NCBI GenBank assembly: GCA_021202575.1
Contig: JAJQCU010000016.1
Coordinates: 1-7,761 of the forward strand
Reading direction: 5' to 3'
Origin: Lachnospiraceae bacterium
GTDB lineage: Bacteria; Bacillota; Clostridia; Lachnospirales; Lachnospiraceae
DNA length: 7,761 bases
Shown here: one piece after another, positions 1-4,729 of the stretch
Layout of the letters: each line of letters begins with the position of its first letter
How positions within the stretch are numbered: position 1 is the stretch's first letter
Notes under the pieces: generated by a model
Database searches by the model: none
The model's input: only the letters and a program-made list of their open reading frames with translations
Told to the model about the DNA's origin: nothing
Made by a program: the position numbers and the translations under genes

Positions 1-195
1 GGCGTAGCGGGCAGAGTACATGGCGCCCAGCATCTCCCCGGACACATTGCGGATGGCCGCGGACTCCGGGTTGGAACCGCTGCCGTTTCTCTCCACAATC
101 TCCCCTTCCGGCGTCAGGAACACACAGCCGAAGGCATATTTTTGCAGATCGGGATTGTAGCTGCCGTCCACATAGGCGATCAGTTTTTTACTCAT
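1..195 (-). CDS. rnhA: Ribonuclease H (RNase HI-type), N-terminal part only
   Basis: Would cleave the RNA strand of RNA-DNA hybrids in the cytoplasm (replication and repair housekeeping). The visible 65 residues start MSKKLIAYVDGSYN, the first beta strand of the RNase H fold with the first catalytic Asp at residue 10. A later RNVSGEMLGA segment carries the second acidic residue, Glu54, as in the DEDD active site. There is no viroplasmin-like hybrid-binding domain before the catalytic core. The remaining catalytic Asp residues lie past the left edge, so integrity cannot be judged. The ATG at 195 overlaps the glf TGA (ATGA, 192-195), so translation is probably coupled to glf although the functions are unrelated. 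RNase H identity is firm; the exact subfamily is not. Confidence 0.85.
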   Translation of the reverse strand, partial: MSKKLIAYVDGSYNPDLQKYAFGCVFLTPEGEIVERNGSGSNPESAAIRNVSGEMLGAMYSARYA

Positions 196-1304
196 ATCAG
201 CTTTTCCAGCAGCGCCCAGGCCGCCTCGATGGTCTTATCCATGTCAAAATACTTATAGCTTGCCAGCCTGCCGCCAAACCAGACCTTTCCCTCCTGATCC
301 GCCAGCGCCTTATATTTCTCATAAAGAGCCGAATTGGCCTTATCATTGATGGGATAATAGGGCTCCATGCCCGGCTTCCACTCGGTGGGATATTCCCGGC
401 TGATGACCGTCTTTGGCTGGGTTCCGAACTCAAAATGCTTATGCTCAATGATGCGGGTGTAGGGGACCTGGCGCTCCGTATAATTGACCACCGCGTTGCC
501 CTGATAATTGTCGCAGTCCAGCACCTCAGTCTCAAAGGATACCGTACGGTACTGCAGGGGACCGTAGCAGAAATCATAAAAGGCGTCGATCATGCCGGTG
601 TAAATGATGCGGTTCGCGATCTCCGGATTTTCCTGAGAAAATGCCTTATAATCCGTATTCAGCAGAATCTCCGTGCCCTCGAACATTTTCTCAATAATCT
701 GCGTATAGCCGCCCATGGGAATGCCCTGATAGCGGTCATTGAAATAATTATTATCATAGGTAAAGCGCAGGGGAAGCCTTTTGATGATAAAGCTGGGCAG
801 ATCCTTACAGTCTCTTCCCCACTGCTTCTCCGTATAGCCCTTCACCAGCTTTTCGTATACGTCCGGCCCCACTAAGGAGAGCGCCTGCTCCTCCAGATTC
901 TGAGGCTCACCCAGATGCAGCTCCTCAATCTGGGAAGCGATTTTGGCCTTCGCTTCCGCGGGAGTGACCACCCCCCACAGGCCGTGGAAAGTATTCATAT
1001 TGAAGGGCATATTGTACAGCTCATCCCTGTACCGCGCCACCGGAGAATTGATGTAATTATTAAAATCGGCGAAGCCGGTGATGTACTCCCACACCTTCCG
1101 GTTACTGGTGTGGAAAATATGGGCGCCATACCTATGTACCTGAATGCCCTCCACTTCCTCCGTATAAATATTGCCGCCGATGTGGCTCCTTACATCGATG
1201 GCCAGGCAGCTTTTCCCCGCTTTGGTCAGCGCCTGGGCGCAGACCGCTCCGAAAAGGCCGGTGCCAACAATAAGATAATCATACTTACTCTCTTTTATTT
1301 CCAT
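192..1304 (-). CDS. glf: UDP-galactopyranose mutase
   Basis: Flavoenzyme that interconverts UDP-galactopyranose and UDP-galactofuranose in the cytoplasm, supplying galactofuranose for surface glycans. In the 370-residue product the FAD-binding GxGxxG is G14-T-G-L-F-G19. The family block RYGAHIFHTSN is near residues 58-68, EKQWGRD with the mobile-loop Trp162 follows, then IKRLP with Arg176, NDRYQGIP near 189-196, PYTR with Arg284, and FGGRLASYKYFDMD near the C-terminus. All expected landmarks are present and the length is normal. The ATG at 1304 is preferred: it has GGGA six bases upstream and gives the usual short N-terminus. An ATG at 1322 would add six residues but has no ribosome binding site. 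It lies 120 bp downstream of a glycosyltransferase on the same strand and overlaps the RNase H gene by 4 bp. Confidence 0.95.
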   Translation of the reverse strand: MEIKESKYDYLIVGTGLFGAVCAQALTKAGKSCLAIDVRSHIGGNIYTEEVEGIQVHRYGAHIFHTSNRKVWEYITGFADFNNYINSPVARYRDELYNMPFNMNTFHGLWGVVTPAEAKAKIASQIEELHLGEPQNLEEQALSLVGPDVYEKLVKGYTEKQWGRDCKDLPSFIIKRLPLRFTYDNNYFNDRYQGIPMGGYTQIIEKMFEGTEILLNTDYKAFSQENPEIANRIIYTGMIDAFYDFCYGPLQYRTVSFETEVLDCDNYQGNAVVNYTERQVPYTRIIEHKHFEFGTQPKTVISREYPTEWKPGMEPYYPINDKANSALYEKYKALADQEGKVWFGGRLASYKYFDMDKTIEAAWALLEKLI

Positions 1305-1389
1305 AACTTTTCCCGCTTTCATTCTTCATTTTATCGCCTGACTGATCAATCCGCCCGGCAATGCCTCCGTTTCGTTCAGGCCTGAATAT

Positions 1390-1414
1390 AGTAAACGTCT
1401 TTATGTCGTTTACT
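1390..1414 (-). repeat. 8-bp-arm inverted repeat between glycosyltransferase and glf
   Basis: Perfect arms AGTAAACG (1390-1397) and CGTTTACT (1407-1414) are separated by 9 bases, in the 120-bp gap after the glycosyltransferase stop. In the minus-strand transcript it would fold into a hairpin, but the sequence after it is not a U-run, so it does not look like an intrinsic terminator. It could be an RNA processing or stability element between the two cistrons, or a protein-binding palindrome. Function unknown. Confidence 0.4.
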
Positions 1415-1424
1415 CACGCAAAAA

Positions 1425-2438
1425 TCAATTAAATCCGTAAACCTTCTGCGACACCTGATAGCCGATCACCGCGACCTGTCTTCCCACCTTGCCCGGCAGA
1501 TTCATGGCCACGCCCAGAAGCGTATGCCGAAGCTTTTTATACAGCCCCTCATCCATCTGCCGGATATCCTCCCAGAGCCGCTTCTTTTTCTCCAGGTTCT
1601 CCTTCGTACCGCTCTTAATCGCGAGGACAGAGGAAATCGTCGTGATGATGGAAAGATAATTGAACATATATTTCTGCAGAGGGCCGTCCGCCGGCGCGGT
1701 TTTCAGATAGGACTGCGCCATCAGGCGGTTGACCTTCATCTGCTGGTCGATGCGCCCGATCATCATGCTCTCATTCACCGACTGGTCTTCCCGTCCGATG
1801 TAATAATGATACAGGGTCTGGTCCATATAATAAATATGCTTCACAAAGGGGAAGGGATCAAACACAAAAATATTGTCCACGTAAAAGGTATGCTTCGGCA
1901 GCACCATGCCGCTCAGGCGCAGCACCTCGGTACGGTAAATCACCGCGTGCATCAGCAGATACTTGCCCACTGGGAAGGGCTTCATCTCCTCCCAGGTAAA
2001 GACCTGGTCCTTTGGCATATATTTTCTGTACTCCATGGTCTTTTTGTGAGTGACGCCCACCTTGTCATAAAGGAAGTTGGTGACAAACATGTCCACGCTC
2101 TCCCCCAGCTTCTCCAGCCTGTCCACGACCTCCTTCAATACCTGCTCATCCACCCAGTCGTCGCTGTCCACCCCCTTGTAAAACATCCCGGAAGCGTTGC
2201 GGATGCCGGTATTCACTCCCTCGCCGTGGCCGCCGTTCTCCTGATGAATGGCCTTCACGATGGTGGGATATTCTCCCGCGTATCTGTCGGCAATGGCCCC
2301 CGTCTCATCCTTCGAGCCGTCGTCCACAATCAGAATCTCTATCCTCTCGCCCGCGGAAAGCAGCGTCTGAATGCAGTGCTCCATATAGGCCGCGGAATTA
2401 TAGGAGGGAACCGCCACGCTCAACACCTTTTTGCTCAT
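1425..2438 (-). CDS. Family 2 (GT-A fold) glycosyltransferase
   Basis: Predicted to transfer a sugar from a nucleotide-sugar donor during surface polysaccharide assembly. The N-terminus reads SVAVPSYNS, then VDDGSKDETG (Asp39-Asp40, nucleotide-sugar binding), ENGGHGEGVNTGIRNA, and a DSDDW block (residues 91-95) with the metal-binding DxD. A YVDNIF stretch in the middle is the likely equivalent of the acceptor-side ED motif. The 337-residue product has no transmembrane segment, so it probably works at the cytoplasmic membrane face. The ATG at 2438 has AAAGG about nine bases upstream. It precedes glf on the same strand, so a galactofuranosyltransferase role is a reasonable inference, but donor and acceptor cannot be read from sequence. 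No convincing promoter was seen directly upstream; the antitoxin promoter there points the other way. Confidence 0.9.
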   Translation of the reverse strand: MSKKVLSVAVPSYNSAAYMEHCIQTLLSAGERIEILIVDDGSKDETGAIADRYAGEYPTIVKAIHQENGGHGEGVNTGIRNASGMFYKGVDSDDWVDEQVLKEVVDRLEKLGESVDMFVTNFLYDKVGVTHKKTMEYRKYMPKDQVFTWEEMKPFPVGKYLLMHAVIYRTEVLRLSGMVLPKHTFYVDNIFVFDPFPFVKHIYYMDQTLYHYYIGREDQSVNESMMIGRIDQQMKVNRLMAQSYLKTAPADGPLQKYMFNYLSIITTISSVLAIKSGTKENLEKKKRLWEDIRQMDEGLYKKLRHTLLGVAMNLPGKVGRQVAVIGYQVSQKVYGFN

Positions 2439-2481
2439 GTAAACTGCCTTTCTTACTTTCTGATATCCGAAAAAATTCCTG

Positions 2482-2510
2482 TTGAAAAACTTTTTGAATC
2501 ATGTTATAGT
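2482..2510 (+). promoter_or_regulatory. Sigma-A-type promoter of the antitoxin RNA
   Basis: TTGAAA (2482-2487), a 17-bp spacer and TATAGT (2505-2510) with an upstream TG (2502-2503) forming an extended -10. Transcription should start near 2517-2519. It is the stronger of the two promoters in the toxin-antitoxin locus by consensus match. The -35 lies inside a near-palindrome of A and T runs (2482-2498). Confidence 0.75.
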
Positions 2511-2524
2511 ATGAACGTAAGGAA

Positions 2525-2553
2525 AGCAGCCGCCCACAAAGTGGTCAGCCTCC
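2525..2553 (+). repeat. Leader repeat, antitoxin copy
   Basis: Resembles the toxin mRNA leader read on the other strand (2738-2767). AGCAGCCG is identical (8/8), then comes a divergent 9-10 base stretch, then TGGTCAGCCTCC against TGGTAAGCCTCC (11/12). The two copies form an inverted repeat flanking the toxin gene, each beginning close to a predicted transcription start. Confidence 0.7.
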
Positions 2554-2567
2554 GAAGTAGTTAAAGT

Positions 2568-2606
2568 TAAGCCTACCTGTACTGGCCAAGTGACAAGGTA
2601 GGCTTA
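2568..2606. terminator. Shared bidirectional terminator of toxin and antitoxin
   Basis: Perfect 11-bp stem: TAAGCCTACCT (2568-2578) with AGGTAGGCTTA (2596-2606). The 17-base loop can extend the helix further through a few pairs around GGCCA. On the plus strand it is followed by a T-rich tail (2607-2614), a good intrinsic terminator for the antitoxin. On the minus strand the tail is a weaker TTAACTTTAAC, so some toxin transcripts may read further and overlap more of the antitoxin. It begins two bases after the toxin stop codon. Confidence 0.85.
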
Positions 2607-2607
2607 T

Positions 2608-2706
2608 TTATTTTCGCTTGTTATTCCTACTATCAACGTAGGCAAGCAATGCAATCAGGAATGTACCGCCCAAAAACAACAGGCTCAAAACTTCATAGGT
2701 ATCCAT
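2608..2706 (-). CDS. Holin-like type I toxin, 32 residues
   Basis: Encodes a tiny membrane peptide. It starts MDTYEVLSLLF, has one hydrophobic segment at about residues 6-24 with a central GG, and ends with a polar, basic tail (DSRNNKRK). This is the layout of the Hol_Tox family (TxpA, BsrG and relatives), whose members insert in the cytoplasmic membrane and depolarise it when overproduced. The ATG at 2706 has a near-ideal ribosome binding site, AGGGAGG (2715-2721), eight bases upstream. The stop TAA abuts the shared terminator. It has its own promoter (2775-2803), an SD-masking leader hairpin, and a convergent antitoxin RNA. Seen directly: the gene, signals and peptide. Toxicity is inferred from family resemblance. 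It is too short for most gene finders. Confidence 0.85.
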   Translation of the reverse strand: MDTYEVLSLLFLGGTFLIALLAYVDSRNNKRK

Positions 2707-2713
2707 CTGCACC

Positions 2714-2743
2714 ACCTCCCTTCTATACTGCAGTTAGGGAGGC
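2714..2743 (-). promoter_or_regulatory. Hairpin masking the toxin ribosome binding site
   Basis: In the toxin mRNA, GCCUCCCU (from 2736-2743) can pair with AGGGAGGU (from 2714-2721) over eight pairs including one terminal G-U, with a 14-nt loop. The 3' arm contains the whole toxin Shine-Dalgarno sequence, so initiation would be blocked until the leader opens. Such self-masking is a known property of type I toxin mRNAs. Confidence 0.65.
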
Positions 2744-2767
2744 TTACCACCTTGCAACACGGCTGCT
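2738..2767 (-). repeat. Leader repeat, toxin copy
   Basis: Partner of 2525-2553. Read on the minus strand it gives AGCAGCCG at the expected transcript start and TGGTAAGCCTCC, which supplies the anti-Shine-Dalgarno arm of the leader hairpin. Confidence 0.7.
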
Positions 2768-2774
2768 GACTGTC

Positions 2775-2803
2775 ATGGTACCATAAAAATGACAGAACTT
2801 CAA
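2775..2803 (-). promoter_or_regulatory. Promoter of the toxin gene
   Basis: On the minus strand: TTGAAG (2798-2803), a 17-bp spacer and TACCAT (2775-2780) with an upstream TG forming an extended -10. The start is expected near 2767-2768, giving a leader of about 60 nt before the ATG at 2706. Confidence 0.65.
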
Positions 2804-2886
2804 TCCCAAAAAAGTTATACAGAAAAGAAGACGATATGCCGACTTTCCCCGTTCCGGCTAACCGTATGCCCCTGCAGGCTCTCCGC

Positions 2887-3432
2887 TCACTCCAGCGATA
2901 TTTGCAGATAAACTTCCTCTGTGCTGTCCTTATAATTGGGATAATAGGAGGCCTCAAAGCCTGTCACCCCGTCCCTGACCTGGATGACGTCATGCGCCAG
3001 AGCCGAACGACCCACTGGAATACAGGGGTACTCATAATATTCAAAAGGCGAGCCGCTCTCTTCCGTCTCCGCCGTCTCCCAATACTCTATGACATCATAA
3101 TAGCTTTCCCCGGAATAATACAGCGACGGGCAGTCTGAATAGTAGTACCTGTCTCCCAGGTTGGTTACTATGTAATTCAGCCGGTAAAAGCTGTAGCCCT
3201 CTTCCGCCTGCACTCCCTCATAGGTTTCGCCAATATTTTCCGCTCCGTTAAAGGATACCACACAGTACCAGACACTGTCATAGCTGTCATTACCTGCGAT
3301 ATTACGGCCTGTAATGAACTTAACCATGTCAGTAAAGTTTGCGCCAAGGAGGCGGACCCCCACGGCTCCCATTCCCAGGCCCGCGATAATCAGTACCAGA
3401 GCGGCAAAAGATTTGAAAGCACTGTTTTTCAT
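2887..3432 (-). CDS. Single-pass membrane protein with tyrosine-rich outer domain, unknown function
   Basis: I do not recognise the family. The 181-residue product has a short basic N-terminus, one hydrophobic segment at about residues 8-28 (signal anchor, or an uncleaved or cleaved signal sequence), and an acidic extracellular domain rich in Tyr and Glu. The region around residues 96-135 is notable, with YYY, YY and EYYEY clusters. Three Cys (57, 101, 137) lie outside the membrane. The C-terminal half (IPVGRSALAHDVI onward) has the look of a small beta-sandwich, but no named domain can be assigned. Its ATG overlaps the stop of the upstream zinc-ribbon membrane protein gene by 4 bp (3429-3432), so the two are translationally coupled and probably act together. 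Its ribosome binding site lies inside that gene. Confidence 0.8.
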   Translation of the reverse strand: MKNSAFKSFAALVLIIAGLGMGAVGVRLLGANFTDMVKFITGRNIAGNDSYDSVWYCVVSFNGAENIGETYEGVQAEEGYSFYRLNYIVTNLGDRYYYSDCPSLYYSGESYYDVIEYWETAETEESGSPFEYYEYPCIPVGRSALAHDVIQVRDGVTGFEASYYPNYKDSTEEVYLQISLE

Positions 3433-4367
3433 TTTCCGTCTTCTCCCTGCGCGTCAAAGGTCAGTTCCACACAGTGGCTGGCCGTCAGATTTTCATTATA
3501 ATATTCCCCTTCAAATTCATAAAACCAGATACGGGCCGTATCCGCATCCGTGTCCATCAGAAAACCATACCAACCATCGCAGAACGTATCCCAGCACAGC
3601 TCATATCCGTCCATGGCAGGGAAGGCGCCAAAGACATCCCCATAAGCCTCAAAGGTAGTGGAGGAAATCGCTTCCCGATAGGTTCCGTTGGCCTCCAGGT
3701 AAGGAGTTAAAATATGATTGTCGTTTTCATACTCGCCGTTACTTTCTCCCTCAACGCGCACCGCTACCAGCTTCAGATTCCCGTCCAGGCTCTCCAGGGT
3801 GCTGTGATCCGCCAGAATCCGGCATTCTGTCACTGTCAGCATGACGCTGTCCTGTAAAAGAAAGCTCTCGCCCATCTCATGAACCGTCGTTGGAAAATCA
3901 GACGCGTACTCATCCCCCAACGCCAGACTCTCATACACGGAAGCATACGCTTCCGAATATTTCTGAGAAGACAGTCTGCTCACGACCACAGTGCAGACGC
4001 TTCCGTCTATCAGCAGAAACAGACCCACCGCAAATATCGCAGCCGCCAGCTTCATCTGCCCGGCGGAACGCCTTATCAGAGGCAGCGCACCTTCCGCGTA
4101 TGCGCTCCCATTAGCATAATCCGCTTCTGCGCTTTCTCCATATGCGCTCCCCTCTTTCACCTGATTATCCCTGTCATACCAGGCGTCCTGAAAGCCTCCT
4201 GCCTTATGCCCATAAGTCCTGTGGGAGTTGTCTCCCATCCGCTCATGAAGCTTCTCATGCTGTTCAGCCTTCGTCTCAGCCGCATTGAAGGCGCCGCATT
4301 TCGGGCAGATCCCATTATTTTGATCATAATCAAATTTCCGGCCGCAGCCGATGCAGGTGCAGTTCAT
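3429..4367 (-). CDS. Zinc-ribbon membrane protein with extracellular domain
   Basis: Function unknown. With the start at 4367 the product is 312 residues. The N-terminus has two CxxC pairs, CIGC and CPKC, 12 residues apart, a zinc ribbon. A polar linker follows with a GSAY-type duplication (DNA repeat TATGCGCTCCC at 4099-4109 and 4141-4151). One transmembrane helix lies at about residues 106-129, then an acidic outer domain of about 180 residues. The stretch from MGESF through LKLVAVRVEG resembles the DUF4352-like immunoglobulin-fold pattern; this is a weak match by eye. Positively charged residues before the helix put the zinc ribbon inside the cell. The ATG at 4367 is preferred because AGAGGA lies five bases upstream; an ATG at 4382 would add five residues with a poorer site. 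It is coupled by ATGA to the next membrane protein gene and is likely controlled by the palindrome at 4444-4476. Confidence 0.82.
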   Translation of the reverse strand: MNCTCIGCGRKFDYDQNNGICPKCGAFNAAETKAEQHEKLHERMGDNSHRTYGHKAGGFQDAWYDRDNQVKEGSAYGESAEADYANGSAYAEGALPLIRRSAGQMKLAAAIFAVGLFLLIDGSVCTVVVSRLSSQKYSEAYASVYESLALGDEYASDFPTTVHEMGESFLLQDSVMLTVTECRILADHSTLESLDGNLKLVAVRVEGESNGEYENDNHILTPYLEANGTYREAISSTTFEAYGDVFGAFPAMDGYELCWDTFCDGWYGFLMDTDADTARIWFYEFEGEYYNENLTASHCVELTFDAQGEDGK

Positions 4368-4372
4368 CCCTT

Positions 4373-4378
4373 TCCTCT
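4373..4378 (-). promoter_or_regulatory. Ribosome binding site choosing the 4367 start
   Basis: AGAGGA on the minus strand sits five bases before the ATG at 4367 and inside the reading frame of the longer alternative start at 4382. This favours the shorter protein beginning MNCTC. Confidence 0.6.
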
Positions 4379-4443
4379 TCATAAGAACCTATTCATCCCC
4401 TCAAAATGCAATTTACAGTCGGTATCACATCATACAGACAGCC

Positions 4444-4476
4444 AATCAACTCATAAGACTAACTTACGAGTTGATT
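4444..4476. promoter_or_regulatory. 14-bp-arm palindrome over the start site, probable operator
   Basis: Arms 4444-4457 and 4463-4476 (core CAACTC...GAGTTG) match at 13 of 14 positions with a 5-base spacer. In minus-strand RNA the one mismatch becomes a G-U pair. The element covers the edge of the -10 box and the expected start (about 4467) of the minus-strand promoter, a classic position for a repressor site. It could also form a 5' mRNA hairpin, but the transcript would begin inside it. Confidence 0.6.
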
Positions 4477-4502
4477 TTATCATCCTGTAAAATGTTAATC
4501 AA
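4474..4502 (-). promoter_or_regulatory. Promoter of the membrane-protein pair
   Basis: On the minus strand: TTGATT (4497-4502), a 17-bp spacer and TAAAAT (4474-4479) with an upstream TG. It drives the zinc-ribbon gene and its coupled partner. The -10 box overlaps the palindrome. Confidence 0.65.
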
Positions 4503-4650
4503 GCTGATTTTGCACAGATATAATAATCCGTTCCTTTGTCAGGACGGAAAGATTCTCCGGCTCCCCGCCTCTTTTTGTGAAATCTGAAGTTCCTGTTCGC
4601 AAACTCCATATTTTTCCATATTTTCCTGTCCGTCAGATCCTATATTTTCC

Positions 4651-4679
4651 TTGAAAAAAAACCATTCTTCCCTTATAAT
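4651..4679 (+). promoter_or_regulatory. Near-consensus sigma-A promoter of the ABC-F gene
   Basis: TTGAAA (4651-4656), a 17-bp spacer and TATAAT (4674-4679). The start is expected near 4686, leaving a leader of about 44 nt. That is too short for the attenuator found before many antibiotic-resistance ABC-F genes, so steady expression is likely. Confidence 0.85.
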
Positions 4680-4717
4680 TGAAAAGCGATTGTGAAACGA
4701 TAAAAATACTTGATTCC

Positions 4718-4724
4718 AAAGGAG
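4718..4724 (+). promoter_or_regulatory. Ribosome binding site fixing the ABC-F start
   Basis: AAAGGAG lies five bases before the ATG at 4730. The frame is open upstream to a TTG at 4679, but that TTG lies inside the -10 box and cannot be in the transcript. Confidence 0.85.
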
Positions 4725-4729
4725 TTTTT

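Larger units (their letters stand above)
2517..2614 (+). ncRNA. Antitoxin RNA of a type I toxin-antitoxin locus (predicted)
   Basis: A short non-coding transcript of about 98 nt is bounded by the promoter at 2482-2510 and the hairpin plus T-rich tail at 2568-2614. It runs convergent to the 32-codon toxin gene and overlaps its last codons and 3' untranslated region, so its 3' half is fully complementary to the toxin mRNA. This matches the arrangement of txpA/RatA-type systems in Bacillus. The 5' part contains a small hairpin (CCAC-AAA-GTGG, 2534-2544) and a copy of the toxin mRNA leader in the same sense, including GCCUCC, which could pair with the toxin Shine-Dalgarno sequence. Ends are inferred from the promoter and terminator. 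Confidence 0.7.
4368..4729. other. Divergent intergenic region between membrane-protein pair and ABC-F gene
   Basis: About 360 bases without a gene. The left third holds the minus-strand promoter, its palindrome and a leader of about 100 nt for the zinc-ribbon gene. The right end holds the ABC-F promoter and a leader of about 44 nt. Between roughly 4503 and 4650 there is an AT-rich stretch, then a pyrimidine-rich stretch with CCGCCTCTTTTT, where I see no convincing gene, RNA or terminator. Confidence 0.6.

Noticed and set aside
2511..2564. 17-codon plus-strand frame starting MNVRKAAAHK inside the antitoxin region
   Set aside because: Its ATG immediately follows the -10 box and lies upstream of the expected transcript start, and it has no ribosome binding site; the region is better explained as RNA.
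1524..2564. Long plus-strand open frame opposite the glycosyltransferase
   Set aside because: Lies antisense to a gene with clear GT2 motifs; low-complexity, His- and Leu-rich translation typical of a shadow frame.
2838..2858. Weak hairpin GCCG...CGGC followed by a T-rich stretch on the minus strand, possible terminator after the membrane-protein pair
   Set aside because: Only four clean pairs plus a bulge and an interrupted T-tract; not strong enough to call.
2685..2957. 90-codon minus-strand frame over the toxin leader and the end of the membrane protein gene
   Set aside because: Overlaps the toxin start, its promoter and the 3' end of the real upstream gene in another frame; no family resemblance and no ribosome binding site of note.
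4519..4524. TATAAT on the plus strand upstream of the ABC-F promoter
   Set aside because: No acceptable -35 at 16-18 bp spacing, and nothing downstream that it would obviously serve.
4679..4729. N-terminal extension of the ABC-F protein from a TTG
   Set aside because: The TTG overlaps the -10 box, so it is not transcribed; the ATG at 4730 has a proper ribosome binding site and matches the family N-terminus.
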